64,000 nt of DNA from RI-153 sp963721725 (GCA_963721725.1 CAVRLX010000025.1:1-64000); one strand, 5' to 3'. Shown: positions 17,151-25,565, counted from the first letter of the stretch. Numbers and translations: made by a program. Notes: generated by a model from the sequence alone, not told the origin.

Positions 17151-17984
17151 TCACGCATTCAAATAATGCGACCACTCCAGCCACGATCCGTCATAATTGC
17201 GCACCCGCGGAAAGCCCAGCCGCCGCAACAGCACATAAGTGTGCGCCGCCCGCGCCCCGGATCGACAGTAGGTGATCACTTCTTTGTCCGGGGTGATACC
17301 CAGATCGGCCAACTCGGCGCGTAGCTCTTCGGCGGGGCGCAACGTATCCCACGTCTCCACAGGCACGCCGTTCATCCAATCCCAGTTCAGCGCGCCGGGC
17401 AGGTGACCCTGTCCAAACTCGCCCGGTGTGCGGGTGTCGATAATCACCACATCGCCATCGTTCAGGCGGCCGAGCAGCCAGGGCCGTGCCGCGATTTCGT
17501 CATCGGCGGGGCGGGGCACAAAGTGGGCGGGCTGCACCACCGGCACTTCGGTCGTGGCGGGGCGAGATTCGGCAGCCCAGCGATCCCAGCCGCCGTTGAG
17601 AATGGCGGCGTTGGTGTGTCCATAGCGGGCCAGCGACCAGAGTACACGCGCCGCCGGCATCCCCCAATGATCGTCATAGAGCACCACGACGCTGTCGGCA
17701 TCCACGCCCAGGCTGCCCAGCCGCTCGGCATAGACATCTGGCGGCAGCAACATGCCCGGCACGCCGTCGATCTGCGTTGCCAGCGATTCCAGCGCCAGCC
17801 GCACCGCACCGGGAATGTGGCCCTCGGCGTAGTTCTCAGCCGTGCGCACATCCACAAGGCGCAGCCCCGGATGGTCGAGGTGTGCGGCCAGCCAGTCGGG
17901 ATCCACCACCAGATCGGGCAGATGTAAAACGGTTTGGGCAATTGATTGGGATCGGCTCATCATGTTCCTTTTCAAAACGACCAA
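17151..17984 (-). CDS. Cytoplasmic rhodanese-family sulfurtransferase
   Basis: A 277-aa double rhodanese. The C-terminal active-site loop is CRSGARAAHTYVLL with catalytic Cys, and the end RNYDGSWLEW is the standard thiosulfate/3-mercaptopyruvate sulfurtransferase tail. No signal peptide is evident, unlike the lipoprotein paralogue at 14271-15203, so it is probably cytoplasmic. It is the first gene of the minus-strand sulfur group (then YeeE/YedE, TusA-like, lipoprotein rhodanese). Confidence 0.87.
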   Translation of the reverse strand: MVVLKRNMMSRSQSIAQTVLHLPDLVVDPDWLAAHLDHPGLRLVDVRTAENYAEGHIPGAVRLALESLATQIDGVPGMLLPPDVYAERLGSLGVDADSVVVLYDDHWGMPAARVLWSLARYGHTNAAILNGGWDRWAAESRPATTEVPVVQPAHFVPRPADDEIAARPWLLGRLNDGDVVIIDTRTPGEFGQGHLPGALNWDWMNGVPVETWDTLRPAEELRAELADLGITPDKEVITYCRSGARAAHTYVLLRRLGFPRVRNYDGSWLEWSHYLNA

Positions 17985-17996
17985 TAAATTGGGCCA

Positions 17997-18060
17997 CTAA
18001 CCGTGAAAAGCCGCCACAGCGGCTAAAAGTCTAGCGCCTGAAGGCGTTTTTCACGGTTAG
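17997..18060. repeat. 64-bp palindromic three-way-junction element
   Basis: Outer arms CTAACCGTGAAAA (17997-18009) and its exact reverse complement (18048-18060) enclose two small hairpins: GCCGC-CACA-GCGGC and CGCC-TGAA-GGCG. The geometry is a three-way junction. It has the look of a dispersed chromosomal repeat. It lies just upstream of the cytoplasmic rhodanese start and downstream of the ncRNA candidate. Confidence 0.65.
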
Positions 18061-18086
18061 CAACGGGTTTAACCTGTATAGGGCAT

Positions 18087-18115
18087 AAAAAAAGCGCCCA
18101 GGCAGTCTGGGCGCT
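18087..18115 (-). terminator. Intrinsic terminator of the ncRNA candidate
   Basis: Arms AGCGCCCAG (18093-18101) and CTGGGCGCT (18107-18115) form a perfect 9-bp GC-rich stem around GCAGT. Seven A residues at 18087-18093 give a U-run when read on the minus strand. Confidence 0.85.
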
Positions 18116-18322
18116 CGTTCATCGGTGCGTGCCGTTCTGCCATGTGTATACAAGGCGAAGGCGGGCAAGGTTCAGTTCTTAGCGTGGGATGTCATTAACC
18201 ATCCCTGCCGAAAACAGAAGCGACCGCCTCCGCAGACAACAGGGACAACAACAGCTTTTCGGACAACCAACGGCTTGCATCAACATGGGCAACGGTTTCT
18301 ATCCATCAAGAGTGGAGTTCTG
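18087..18322 (-). ncRNA. Candidate structured non-coding RNA (about 235 nt)
   Basis: A minus-strand transcription unit with no convincing ORF is bounded by a consensus promoter (18329-18357) and an intrinsic terminator (18087-18115). The RNA can form a long-range closing helix: CCGUU...CAUGU near the 5' end pairs with ACAUG...AACGG near the 3' end, with an internal loop. Inside are local stems such as GGGAUG-GUUAAUGA-CAUCCC. The closed-rod architecture with a bulged centre recalls 6S RNA, but I see no decisive 6S, RNase P, tmRNA or SRP signature. Class unassigned. Confidence 0.5.
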
Positions 18323-18328
18323 AGGGCG

Positions 18329-18357
18329 ATTGTACCGTTGCCCCTGCGCTCTGTCAA
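18329..18357 (-). promoter_or_regulatory. Consensus sigma70-type promoter
   Basis: On the minus strand, TTGACA (18357-18352), 17 bases, then TACAAT (18334-18329). This is a perfect -35 box and a near-consensus -10 box at ideal spacing. The predicted start is near 18322. It points at the structured RNA interval and away from the ABC transporter genes, with no ORF directly behind it. Confidence 0.8.
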
Positions 18358-18683
18358 ATAGAGTGCTTTCTGTGGGAGAAACTTTGTTAAAAGTTGCGCA
18401 GTTGACCCAAACCTTGTTTCAGAAAACCTGTCAGGTCTAAAAACCAACGACTGTGCGTCAGAGGTCGCGTACACGAGAACAATGGCTGAAGCGTACTTGA
18501 AAGCGGCGCGCCGTGTCAAACGTCAAGCAATGAATAGCCAATCGGTGTAATTCCGAATGGGGGAGTCGTCGAAACGTGCCGGGGACTTGGCGAAATCGCC
18601 CTCTTTGTGGGAAGTCCCCGACATGTTTTGGATAGATGATTTTCGTGTAGCCAAGAGGAGCCGGACGAATCCCCGACACTTTT
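18358..18683. other. Intergenic stretch with REP-like copies, no gene seen
   Basis: This gap lies between the ncRNA promoter and the end of the ABC permease gene. The first half has no supported gene. From 18576 it carries three words of the GTGCCGGGGACTT repeat family: ACGTGCCGGGGACTTGG (18576-), GGAAGTCCCCGACATG (18609-) and ATCCCCGACACTTTTTT (18669-18685). They can pair with each other and may serve as the ABC operon's transcript end. The word ATTTTCGTGTAGCCA near 18640 recurs near 24926. Confidence 0.5.
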
Positions 18684-19773
18684 TTACCCAGCCAGCGCGA
18701 TCTGTTTCTCTTGCCGTTCCACCTGGAAGGCGAGCAACAACAACATGGCCCCGGCAATGGCCGCCAGAATCGCCACTTCCCCGGCGACGTTGCTCCAGGA
18801 AGCTCCCTTTTGGGTGATCTCCATGATCGGGTTCATGAGGTAGTAGGTGGGGAAGAGTCGCCCGATCCAGGCTGGGATGCCGGGAAACATCTCTACGATC
18901 CCAGGCGCATAGAGCACGATGCCCAGCCCTTTGACAATCGCCATGAAGGTATCCATATCTTTAGAGACCGAGCCAAGCAGAATGCCCAGCACCGAGGCCG
19001 CCAGCGCACCCAACGCCATCACGCCGATGAGCAAGCCGGGCTGGTTGCCAAAGGCCTGATTAATCGCCAGGGTGATCAGCCCCACCATCACGCCCACCCA
19101 TACCCCCAGCACCAACTTGGCGATGTAGACATCCATCAGGCTGGTGACGGTGGTGGTCAGCGCGCTGAGGGTGTGCTGTTGTCGCTCTTCAATCAGGGTG
19201 GTGGCGGCAATCAGCAGGCCGCCCAGTGTCACCGCCATAATCAGGATCAGCGGCAACATGCGTTCGCTCCACGAGAGATCCATCTCGCTGCCCAGAAGCA
19301 CCGGCTCCACCGTGGCCTGTTGGGGAACCCCCGCCACCGCTGCAAAGGTGCGGTTGAGGGCCGTGTCCAGGATCAGAAGGCTCTGCGCTTGGGCCTCTCC
19401 CCAGCGCAAAGCCGTGAGTTTGACTGTGCCGCCGTTGACAAGCGTTTCGTCCAGGCCAGCGGGGAGGATCAGGGCCATCTCTTCCACCCCGCGGCGTACC
19501 GCCTCGCGTAGGGCCGCCTCGTCTGCATAGAGCGTTGTGCGAATGTGATCGGTCTCTTGCAGCAACACGATGACCTGTGACGTGTCCGGGTCCAGCATCC
19601 CCAACCGGGGCGTCTGCGAAAAGAGATCGCCAAAGACCAGATTCGCCAGCAGGGTCAGGATAATGGGAATCGATCACCGCATAGACGGCCAGAAAGTTGC
19701 CCGATCCCTGGCGAATGTCCTTCATCACCAGAATGCCGATCCGCCGGGGGCTGATGTGTAGATCAAGGTTCAT
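18684..19773 (-). CDS. ABC-2 type transporter permease (frameshift near N-terminus)
   Basis: A membrane subunit of about 362 aa. The N-terminus MNLDLHISPRRIGILVMKDI and the first hydrophobic stretch end in AVYAVI. There the frame breaks near 19670, and one extra base separates it from IPIILTLLANLVFGDLFSQT in the downstream frame. Then follow an extracytoplasmic domain of about 120 residues and five to six hydrophobic segments, as in NatB/YhaP-type ABC-2 permeases. The gene overlaps the preceding permease by four bases and belongs to an ATPase-permease-permease set. A single-base insertion is likely an assembly error. The substrate is not readable; export of a drug, peptide or ion are options. 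Confidence 0.8.
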
Positions 19774-20834
19774 TGGAATCTCCTTCGTAGGAAAAAGCTG
19801 CCCATCGCCAGCGTGGCAACCCCGGTGATCAGGGCATAGAGCAGATTTTGGCTGATCTCTGCCCAGCCGGCGCCAAAATTCAAGACCCGGTGCAGGCTAT
19901 CCACAAGATAATACGACGGGATCAGATCGGCCCAGCCTGTGTTGATGGCGGGAAAGATCACCACCATCGCGGGCAGAATCAGGCCGATGATTGCCAGCAT
20001 CCCCCAGCCCATGGCCGACATGCTGTCACGGGCAATGGCCGCCACCAGAAAGGCAATGCCTGTCACCATCAGACTGCCCACCAGCAAAATGGCGATGATG
20101 GGCAAGGGGGCGGTGAAGAGTTTGCCTGTGGCGGTAATCAGGATCAGCACCTGGATGAAGGCCAGCCCCACGCCCATTATCGTCTTGCTGGCGAAAAAGT
20201 GGCCCAGACGCAGCGGCGTAATCAGCACTGCCCGCGCCGTGCCTGTGCGCGCCTCTTGGGTGATCAGGGTTGCCAGCCCCAACGTTTCCATTGCCAGGAT
20301 CGCCAAGAGCAGCAGCGGCAGCAGCCGATCGCGCAGGGGGATGGACTCGTCCAGCCGATCTGGCCCTAGCACCTCTTGGGTCTCCTCGAATGCAAGTTTT
20401 GCCAGCGGGCTGCCCGACGGATTGCTCCAGTTGATACCCATGCCCAGGATATCGGCCAGCGCGCCGCGGAATTCGCGCGGTGTGCTGGGAGCCATGTAAA
20501 GCGCGAGCGTCACCGGATCGCCCCGCTCAATCGCCTGGCTCTGGGCAGCGCTGATCACCAGCCCAGCCATGGTTTCGCCAGATTCCACAGAGGCCATCAG
20601 CGCCTCCTGATTGCTGAACGTGTTAACATCTTCCATTGCGCCCAGCATCCGTTCGTCCACCTGGGTCAGCTCTGGGCTTTCAAAATAGATGCCCATGCTG
20701 AATGGCGCGTTCCCCCCGGCGGGCATGAAAAAGTAGAGGACGAGATAGGCCACCATCCCCAGCACACTGATCAGCGCAAAGAAGCGGTTGCGAAAATAGA
20801 GTTTGATATCTTTCTCAATCAAGGCTGCAATCAT
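19770..20834 (-). CDS. ABC-2 type transporter permease
   Basis: A 354-aa membrane protein. One N-terminal transmembrane helix (FFALISVLGMVAYLVLYFFM) is followed by a large extracytoplasmic region (about 45-180) and then five hydrophobic segments near the C-terminus, the ABC-2 / NatB-like layout. It overlaps the ATPase gene by four bases (20831-20834) and the second permease by four bases, so the three are translationally coupled and probably form one heterodimeric exporter. Confidence 0.85.
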   Translation of the reverse strand: MIAALIEKDIKLYFRNRFFALISVLGMVAYLVLYFFMPAGGNAPFSMGIYFESPELTQVDERMLGAMEDVNTFSNQEALMASVESGETMAGLVISAAQSQAIERGDPVTLALYMAPSTPREFRGALADILGMGINWSNPSGSPLAKLAFEETQEVLGPDRLDESIPLRDRLLPLLLLAILAMETLGLATLITQEARTGTARAVLITPLRLGHFFASKTIMGVGLAFIQVLILITATGKLFTAPLPIIAILLVGSLMVTGIAFLVAAIARDSMSAMGWGMLAIIGLILPAMVVIFPAINTGWADLIPSYYLVDSLHRVLNFGAGWAEISQNLLYALITGVATLAMGSFFLRRRFQ

Positions 20835-21697
20835 CCGACCAGCCCCCTTCCTGTCATCTCCACAAAGATATCTTCCAGGGTTGCCTCTTCGCTGTGAACC
20901 GTGACAATTCGTTCATTGGCAAAGAGATTGTAGACCAACTGTGGGGTGTCCCCCTGATCCAGCGGAACTTCCCGGATCACCGTCTCGCCATTGGCACCTT
21001 CTATCTCCACTTTAAGCGCGCGCTGTCCATATTTGCGCTTGAGCGCCGCCGGACGATCCAGGGCTACGATCTTGCCCTTATTGATAAAGCCCACCCGATC
21101 CGAGAGTTTGTCCGCCTCCACCATGTCGTGGGTGGTGATGAAGACGGTAGCGCCGCGGTCAGCCGCCTCGCGGATAATGGCGTGGATGGTCTGCGACGAG
21201 ACGGGATCAAGGCCGTCGGTGGGTTCATCCAAAAAGAGGATACGCGGCGTGTTCACCAGGGCGCGGGCCAGCATCAACCGCTGTTTCATGCCCTTGGAAT
21301 AGGTCTCCACCCGATCCTTTTCGCGCCCGGCCAGCCCCACTTTTGTCAAAAGCGCCATAGCGTCAAACGACTTGATCCCAAACAGCCGAGCAAACAGGGT
21401 CAGGTTTTCCAGCGCGCTCATCTGTTCATAGAGGTTCACATTCTCAAACGAAACCCCGATCTGGGCCTGAATCTTCTTGGTCTCGCGTGTAATATCCATA
21501 CCCAACAGGATCGCCTGCCCGTGGGTGGGGCGCAGTTGCCCACTCAGCATCTTCACTGTGGTGGATTTGCCCGCACCGTTGGGGCCAAGAAAGCCCAGGA
21601 TCTCGCCAGGCGCGACATCAAAGTTAATGCCATCCACGGCGACGAGATCCCCATAGCGGAAGGTTAAGTCGCGCACTGAAATCGAAGGGTGAGCCAT
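20831..21697 (-). CDS. ABC transporter ATP-binding protein (ABC-2 exporter)
   Basis: A 288-aa ATPase with Walker A GPNGAGKST, a degenerate signature region (YSKGMKQRLMLARAL), Walker B ILFLDEPTDGLDP and the H-loop ITTHDMVEA. The KGMKQR-type signature is typical of the CcmA/NatA drug and antibiotic exporter branch. A ribosome site (aaggag) precedes the ATG. It starts 84 bases after the sensor kinase stop on the same strand, so the two-component pair probably controls or is co-transcribed with this exporter. Confidence 0.92.
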   Translation of the reverse strand: MAHPSISVRDLTFRYGDLVAVDGINFDVAPGEILGFLGPNGAGKSTTVKMLSGQLRPTHGQAILLGMDITRETKKIQAQIGVSFENVNLYEQMSALENLTLFARLFGIKSFDAMALLTKVGLAGREKDRVETYSKGMKQRLMLARALVNTPRILFLDEPTDGLDPVSSQTIHAIIREAADRGATVFITTHDMVEADKLSDRVGFINKGKIVALDRPAALKRKYGQRALKVEIEGANGETVIREVPLDQGDTPQLVYNLFANERIVTVHSEEATLEDIFVEMTGRGLVG

Positions 21698-21734
21698 TGT
21701 AAAAACTCCTTGTGTTAAACCAATTCGTACCTAT

Positions 21735-21770
21735 CCAGGTCTAGGGTGCGACGCACTCGCCAGCTGTGTC
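21735..21770. repeat. Partial copy of the GGTGCGACGCACTCGCCA repeat
   Basis: One arm of the dispersed palindromic family (GGGTGCGACGCACTCGCCAG, about 21744-21763), preceded by CCAGGTCTA, in the 84-base gap between the kinase and ABC ATPase genes. Fuller copies are at 26494-26580, 56229-56296 and 61165-61232. Confidence 0.7.
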
Positions 21771-21781
21771 AAGCGTTTTGG

Positions 21782-23119
21782 TCAGGAAAGGGGAAGGGTA
21801 ACGGTGAAACTAGTCAAGTGACCAGGGGTGCTGACGGCAGAAATTGTGCCGCCGTGGGCCTGGACCAACGAGCGCACAATGGCGAGGCCCAGGCCAGATT
21901 CACCGTGGGTGCGCGAGGCGTCAGCCCGATAGAAGCGTTCGAAGATGTGGGAGAGGTGTTCGGGGGCAATGCCTTCGCCGCTGTCCTGGACGCGAATTTC
22001 CACTGCGCCGTCACGGGCCTGGGCCGAAAGCTGAATTTCGCCCCCTGCCGGGGTGTGGCGCAGGGCGTTGCCCACCAAGTTGTTGAGCACTTGGGCCATA
22101 CGGGATGGATCAACCGAAATGGCGGGCAGATCGTCGGCTGCTGTTAGTTGCAAGGCGACGCCTTTTTCTTCGGCGGCGATGGCATGGGCCGCAAAGGCAC
22201 GGTGCAGCAGTGTGCGCGGGGAAATAGACTGGCGACTCAACGAGAGTTCCCCGGCATCGGCCAGGGAGAGCAGACGCAGATCTTCAATCAGCCGTTGCAG
22301 ATGCTGGGCTTCGCTGTGGATCACGGCGTAAATGTCGGCCCCGCCTTGTAACTTGCCATCGCTCAGCGCCTCGGCATAGCCCAAGATCACACTGAGCGGG
22401 GTGCGCAGATCGTGGGCGATGTCAGCCGTCATCTGGCGGCGAAGCTGGGTGGAGCGGGCCAGATCGACGCTCATTTGATTAAACGAAAGGGCCAGTTCGC
22501 CGAGTTCGTCCTGGGATTGGACGGAGACCTGCGCGCCCAACTTGCCCTGGGTCAGCAAGCGTGTGGCTGCCGTGAGTTCGCGCAGGGGGCGGGTAAGGGT
22601 GCGCGCCAATAAAAATCCAAGTAGCAACGCTATCCCCATCGCGCCCAACACGCCTAGAACGGTAGCACTGCGTACCCGTCTCAAAAAAAGCGCCTCTGGC
22701 GAAGGGCCAGGGTCCATCCAGGGTAGATTGTTGGGGTCAAGAATGGCATACCCCACCACAGCGCCGTCTACTTCAATGGGGATAGCGTCTTCCTGTTCCT
22801 GCGTCGAGATCTGCCTGTTGGGGCGCTCGCGCTGGCTAAATATCACCCGGCCTGTGCTGTCAACCACGGTGACAGGCAGCATCTCCATCTGTGAACGTCG
22901 ACGGCCGCGTGTCACAATCGCGGCGATGCCATCCCAACTATCCGTCTGTGCATAGAAGCGGCTCAACTCCTCCACCAGATCGGTTTCGTAGCGATTCTGC
23001 AGAAAGCGGTCAAACTCGCGCTGGGTGCTGCGGCTGACGGCCAATGCAACGAGCAGCGTGCCGGTGATGCCCACAAGCAGAAAGGCCAGTGTGAGTTTGG
23101 AAGCAAGGGAGTGCATCAT
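21782..23119 (-). CDS. Sensor histidine kinase (HAMP, BaeS/PhoR-like)
   Basis: A 445-aa membrane kinase. TM1 is at about residues 8-28 and a sensor loop of about 120 residues follows. TM2 is in ATVLGVLGAMGIALLLGFLL, then come HAMP, the H-box TADIAHDLRTPLSVILGYAE with the phospho-acceptor His, the N-box VGNALRHTP, G1 VQDSGEGIAP and G2 ESGLGLAIV. It follows the response regulator gene by six bases and precedes a three-gene ABC exporter. This order is typical of modules that sense envelope or antimicrobial stress and switch on efflux; the signal is unknown. Confidence 0.92.
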   Translation of the reverse strand: MMHSLASKLTLAFLLVGITGTLLVALAVSRSTQREFDRFLQNRYETDLVEELSRFYAQTDSWDGIAAIVTRGRRRSQMEMLPVTVVDSTGRVIFSQRERPNRQISTQEQEDAIPIEVDGAVVGYAILDPNNLPWMDPGPSPEALFLRRVRSATVLGVLGAMGIALLLGFLLARTLTRPLRELTAATRLLTQGKLGAQVSVQSQDELGELALSFNQMSVDLARSTQLRRQMTADIAHDLRTPLSVILGYAEALSDGKLQGGADIYAVIHSEAQHLQRLIEDLRLLSLADAGELSLSRQSISPRTLLHRAFAAHAIAAEEKGVALQLTAADDLPAISVDPSRMAQVLNNLVGNALRHTPAGGEIQLSAQARDGAVEIRVQDSGEGIAPEHLSHIFERFYRADASRTHGESGLGLAIVRSLVQAHGGTISAVSTPGHLTSFTVTLPLS

Positions 23120-23125
23120 GGTGTG

Positions 23126-23815
23126 CTAATCGGAGACCTCGGCGAAACGATAGCCCACGCCATAGACCGTTTCAATGTAGCGCGGGTTGCGCGGATCGGC
23201 TTCGATCTTGGTGCGCAGGTTGCGAATGTGAACGTCAATCGTGCGCTCATAGCCCTCGTAGGCGTCACCGGCGATCCGTTCCAACAGATCGGCGCGTGAA
23301 AAGACCCGGCCAGGGCGACCCATAAAGGCGGCTAACAGGCCAAACTCCGATGGTGTCAGATCCACGCCCTGACCGTCCACGCTGACGCTGTGGGTTTCCA
23401 ACTCCAGCCGTAGCCCGCCCACCTGGAGTTGACGCGACTCGGCGGGGTCTTTCTCCAAACGGCGCAACACGGCGCGCACACGCGCCAGCAATTCACGCAT
23501 ACTAAAGGGCTTGGTCACGTAATCATCTGCGCCCAACTCCAGCCCCAGCACCCGATCCGATTCTTCGACTTTGGCCGTGAGCATAATAATCGGCGTGTCA
23601 CGTTCTTTGCGGTGGGCATGCAGAAAATCGTAGCCATTCATGGCCGGCATCATCAGATCAAGAATGATCAGATCGGGCTTTTCGGCACGCGCCACAAAGA
23701 GCGCCTCGGCCCCGTCACGGGCGGTGACCACCCGAAAGCCCTCGCCGCTGAGATAGCTCTTGACCAGCGTACGCAGTTGCTCTTTATCGTCTACGACAAG
23801 AATGGTTTTGTTCAT
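23126..23815 (-). CDS. OmpR/PhoB-family response regulator
   Basis: A 229-aa regulator. The receiver domain has VVDDKEQLRTL, the phospho-acceptor Asp in LIILDLMMPAMNG and Lys in YVTKPFSMREL. The winged-helix DNA-binding domain ends YERTIDVHIRNLRTKIEAD. ATG 23815 is chosen because conservation starts at MNKTILVVDD; longer in-frame upstream codons run through palindromic repeats. Probable partner of the adjacent kinase and regulator of the ABC-2 exporter behind it. Confidence 0.93.
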   Translation of the reverse strand: MNKTILVVDDKEQLRTLVKSYLSGEGFRVVTARDGAEALFVARAEKPDLIILDLMMPAMNGYDFLHAHRKERDTPIIMLTAKVEESDRVLGLELGADDYVTKPFSMRELLARVRAVLRRLEKDPAESRQLQVGGLRLELETHSVSVDGQGVDLTPSEFGLLAAFMGRPGRVFSRADLLERIAGDAYEGYERTIDVHIRNLRTKIEADPRNPRYIETVYGVGYRFAEVSD

Positions 23816-23851
23816 GGGGTTGTAGATGGGTTTATGCATAGGATTGAATAT

Positions 23852-23943
23852 ATCTGTAGAGGCTTGATATATCAAGCCTCTACAGATGTACGGGTGCACT
23901 TGGTGAGAGGAGAGCTGCCAGGTTTCTGAAACCTGGCAGCTCT
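23852..23943. repeat. Two perfect palindromes upstream of the response regulator
   Basis: First, 23852-23887 is a perfect 36-base palindrome (ATCTGTAGAGGCTTGATA and its complement, no loop). Second, 23911-23943 is a 15-bp stem (AGAGCTGCCAGGTTT) with a 3-base loop. They fill the gap between the secreted repeat-protein gene and the response regulator, so they could form a terminator, attenuator or mRNA processing site there. Both look like dispersed chromosomal repeats. Confidence 0.65.
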
Positions 23944-23960
23944 GGTGAACAGCGGATGGG

Positions 23961-24758
23961 TTAGCTATCGCTGCTCTGGAAGCCATTCAACATGCCCCGG
24001 AACATTCCGAAAATGCCTTCGGATTCCACAGTGCCGCGTCCTTGCGAACCATTGCTGCCCTCAAAGCCGCCATGTCCGCGTCCGCCATGTCCACGCATCC
24101 CCTTGCCAAAGCCGCCAAACCCATCTTGGCTCAGAAAAGCATCGGCCTGTTCCTGGGTGATGACGCCATCCGCTACGGCTTGGGCAATCGCCTCGTCACG
24201 AGCGCCCTGCATGGCCTCTTGCAAATAGGGCTGTAATGCATGGCGGGCGGCCATATGATCGGCCTGTTCCTGGGTGATGTCGCCATCGGCCACGGCCTGG
24301 GCCAGCGCTGCAGCGTGGGCCTCAGTCTGGGCTGCGTCTAGATCTTCCACGGAAATGCCCAGCGCTTCGGCCAACAGCGCCTTGTGATCAATGGGGCTGT
24401 CGCCCATGCGTCCCATCATGGGGAGGCGACCCTTGCCGCGCTCTTGTAATTGCGTGGCCTGTTCTTCGGTGATCAGACCGGCTTCCACGGCGGCGTCTAG
24501 CGCTGCGGCGTGGGCTGCGGTCTGGGCTGCTTGCAGTTCTTCCACCGAGATGCCCAGCGCTTCGGCCAGGAATTCACTTTGCTCGCCGCCTCGCAAGCCA
24601 TCTCCCAAAGGACCCTGCCCACCGCGCCGCCCGGCAGTCACATCGGTGGGGGTGGCGGCTTCGGCAGTCTGGGGATAGACTGCCGCTGTACCCAGCACAA
24701 AGACCATCACCGCTACCGCGCCCAAGAGCCAGCGCATCCAGGTTGTTTGCTTTTTCAT
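23961..24758 (-). CDS. Secreted helical-repeat protein
   Basis: A 265-aa protein with an N-terminal signal peptide (about 1-35, cleavage likely after TAEA). It has three copies of a helical unit: EFLAEALGISVEELQAAQTA (62-81) continuing to ITEEQA (96-101), ALLAEALGISVEDLDAAQTE (127-146) continuing to ITQEQAD (161-167), and a shorter AIAQAVADGVITQEQAD (190-206). A Gly/His-rich tail (GHGGRGHGG) follows. The repeat resembles those of uncharacterised secreted or calcium-binding-like proteins; no enzyme motif is seen. It is first in the block with the response regulator, kinase and ABC exporter, so it may be an envelope-stress or periplasmic sensor component. ATG 24758 is selected over an upstream start because the signal peptide begins there. 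Confidence 0.75.
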   Translation of the reverse strand: MKKQTTWMRWLLGAVAVMVFVLGTAAVYPQTAEAATPTDVTAGRRGGQGPLGDGLRGGEQSEFLAEALGISVEELQAAQTAAHAAALDAAVEAGLITEEQATQLQERGKGRLPMMGRMGDSPIDHKALLAEALGISVEDLDAAQTEAHAAALAQAVADGDITQEQADHMAARHALQPYLQEAMQGARDEAIAQAVADGVITQEQADAFLSQDGFGGFGKGMRGHGGRGHGGFEGSNGSQGRGTVESEGIFGMFRGMLNGFQSSDS

Positions 24759-25100
24759 GATTAAGACTCCTCTTTCTCTAAACTTGGTTGGAAGCTGAGA
24801 AAACAATTTTTCTATCAGCTTAAATCAGTTGTCTGACCGGTCTGCCTCAGTGTAGCGGGCAAATGTTTAGAGAATGTGAAGATTTAACCAGAAAATTGTT
24901 GGGCTTTTCATGATCATACCGATAAATTTTCGTGTAGCCATAAAGAAGCAAGCATTTACCCTTACCCTTTACCCAAACAAAAGAGCCAGCTACTTGTCCA
25001 AGTAGCTGGCTCTTTTGTAACTATACAGGTGCGACGCACCTAGACCCGTATCTACACAGGTCTTTTACTATTTACATACTATTTACAGTGGTGGTACAAA
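24759..25100. other. Intergenic region with imperfect hairpin and terminator, no gene seen
   Basis: Upstream of the secreted-protein gene is an imperfect hairpin AGCTGAGAAAA...TCTATCAGCT (24792-24819), possibly in the 5' UTR. Further on are the word ATTTTCGTGTAGCCA (about 24926), the perfect 20-bp terminator described separately, and a partial REP copy at 25024-25050 (CTATACAGGTGCGACGCACC, 25021-25040). No ORF is supported. Confidence 0.5.
24977..25018. terminator. Bidirectional intrinsic terminator
   Basis: A perfect 20-bp stem: ACAAAAGAGCCAGCTACTTG (24977-24996), loop TC, and its exact complement (24999-25018). Read on the minus strand it ends CTCTTTTGTTTGGG, suited to end the csbD transcript. 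The T-run on the plus strand makes it potentially bidirectional. Confidence 0.8.
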
Positions 25101-25316
25101 TTAACGGGGTTGCGCTCGGTCGTGTTCGTCAAAGCGGTCAGTTACTTCACGTTCAACACGCTCGCGAGTCCAGCCGTAGCGTTCTTGCAGTACGCCATAC
25201 AGCTCTTCTTGGTGACCCTTCACACGATCCAGATCATCATCCGTGAGATCGCCCCACCATTGCTGGGCATTGCCTTTTAATTGTTTCCATTTACCTTCAA
25301 AGATATCCTGATTCAT
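25101..25316 (-). CDS. CsbD family stress-response protein
   Basis: A 71-aa protein starting MNQDIFEGKWKQLKGNAQQW, the CsbD signature, followed by GDLTDDDLDRVKGHQEELYG. CsbD proteins are small, general-stress-induced and of unknown function. A clear ribosome site (aaggaggc) lies just before ATG 25316, which rules out the longer in-frame start. Single gene with its own terminator. Confidence 0.9.
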   Translation of the reverse strand: MNQDIFEGKWKQLKGNAQQWWGDLTDDDLDRVKGHQEELYGVLQERYGWTRERVEREVTDRFDEHDRAQPR

Positions 25317-25565
25317 AACAGTGCCTCCTTGCACAGTGTTTCTCAAGTCTCTTTCAGTTGATACACGCTGCACAATGCAACGCACTTGTACTTTACCTCG
25401 TGGGGCGGGCGTTGGCTATCTATCTTGATGCAGAAAAGAGATACATAGTAAGATAGAATAACCCTGGTTTGCCTCGCGCTTACTCTTTCTGTATGATAGA
25501 TTGGATTTTATGTTGCAAACTGGCACCATCCAATTGTTCACGTCCACGCTAAGCGGAGCTAATGT

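Noticed and set aside
18480..18560. Small 22-codon ORF (MAEAYLKAARRVKRQ...) in the ABC-ncRNA gap
   Set aside because: No ribosome site and too short to support without homologues.
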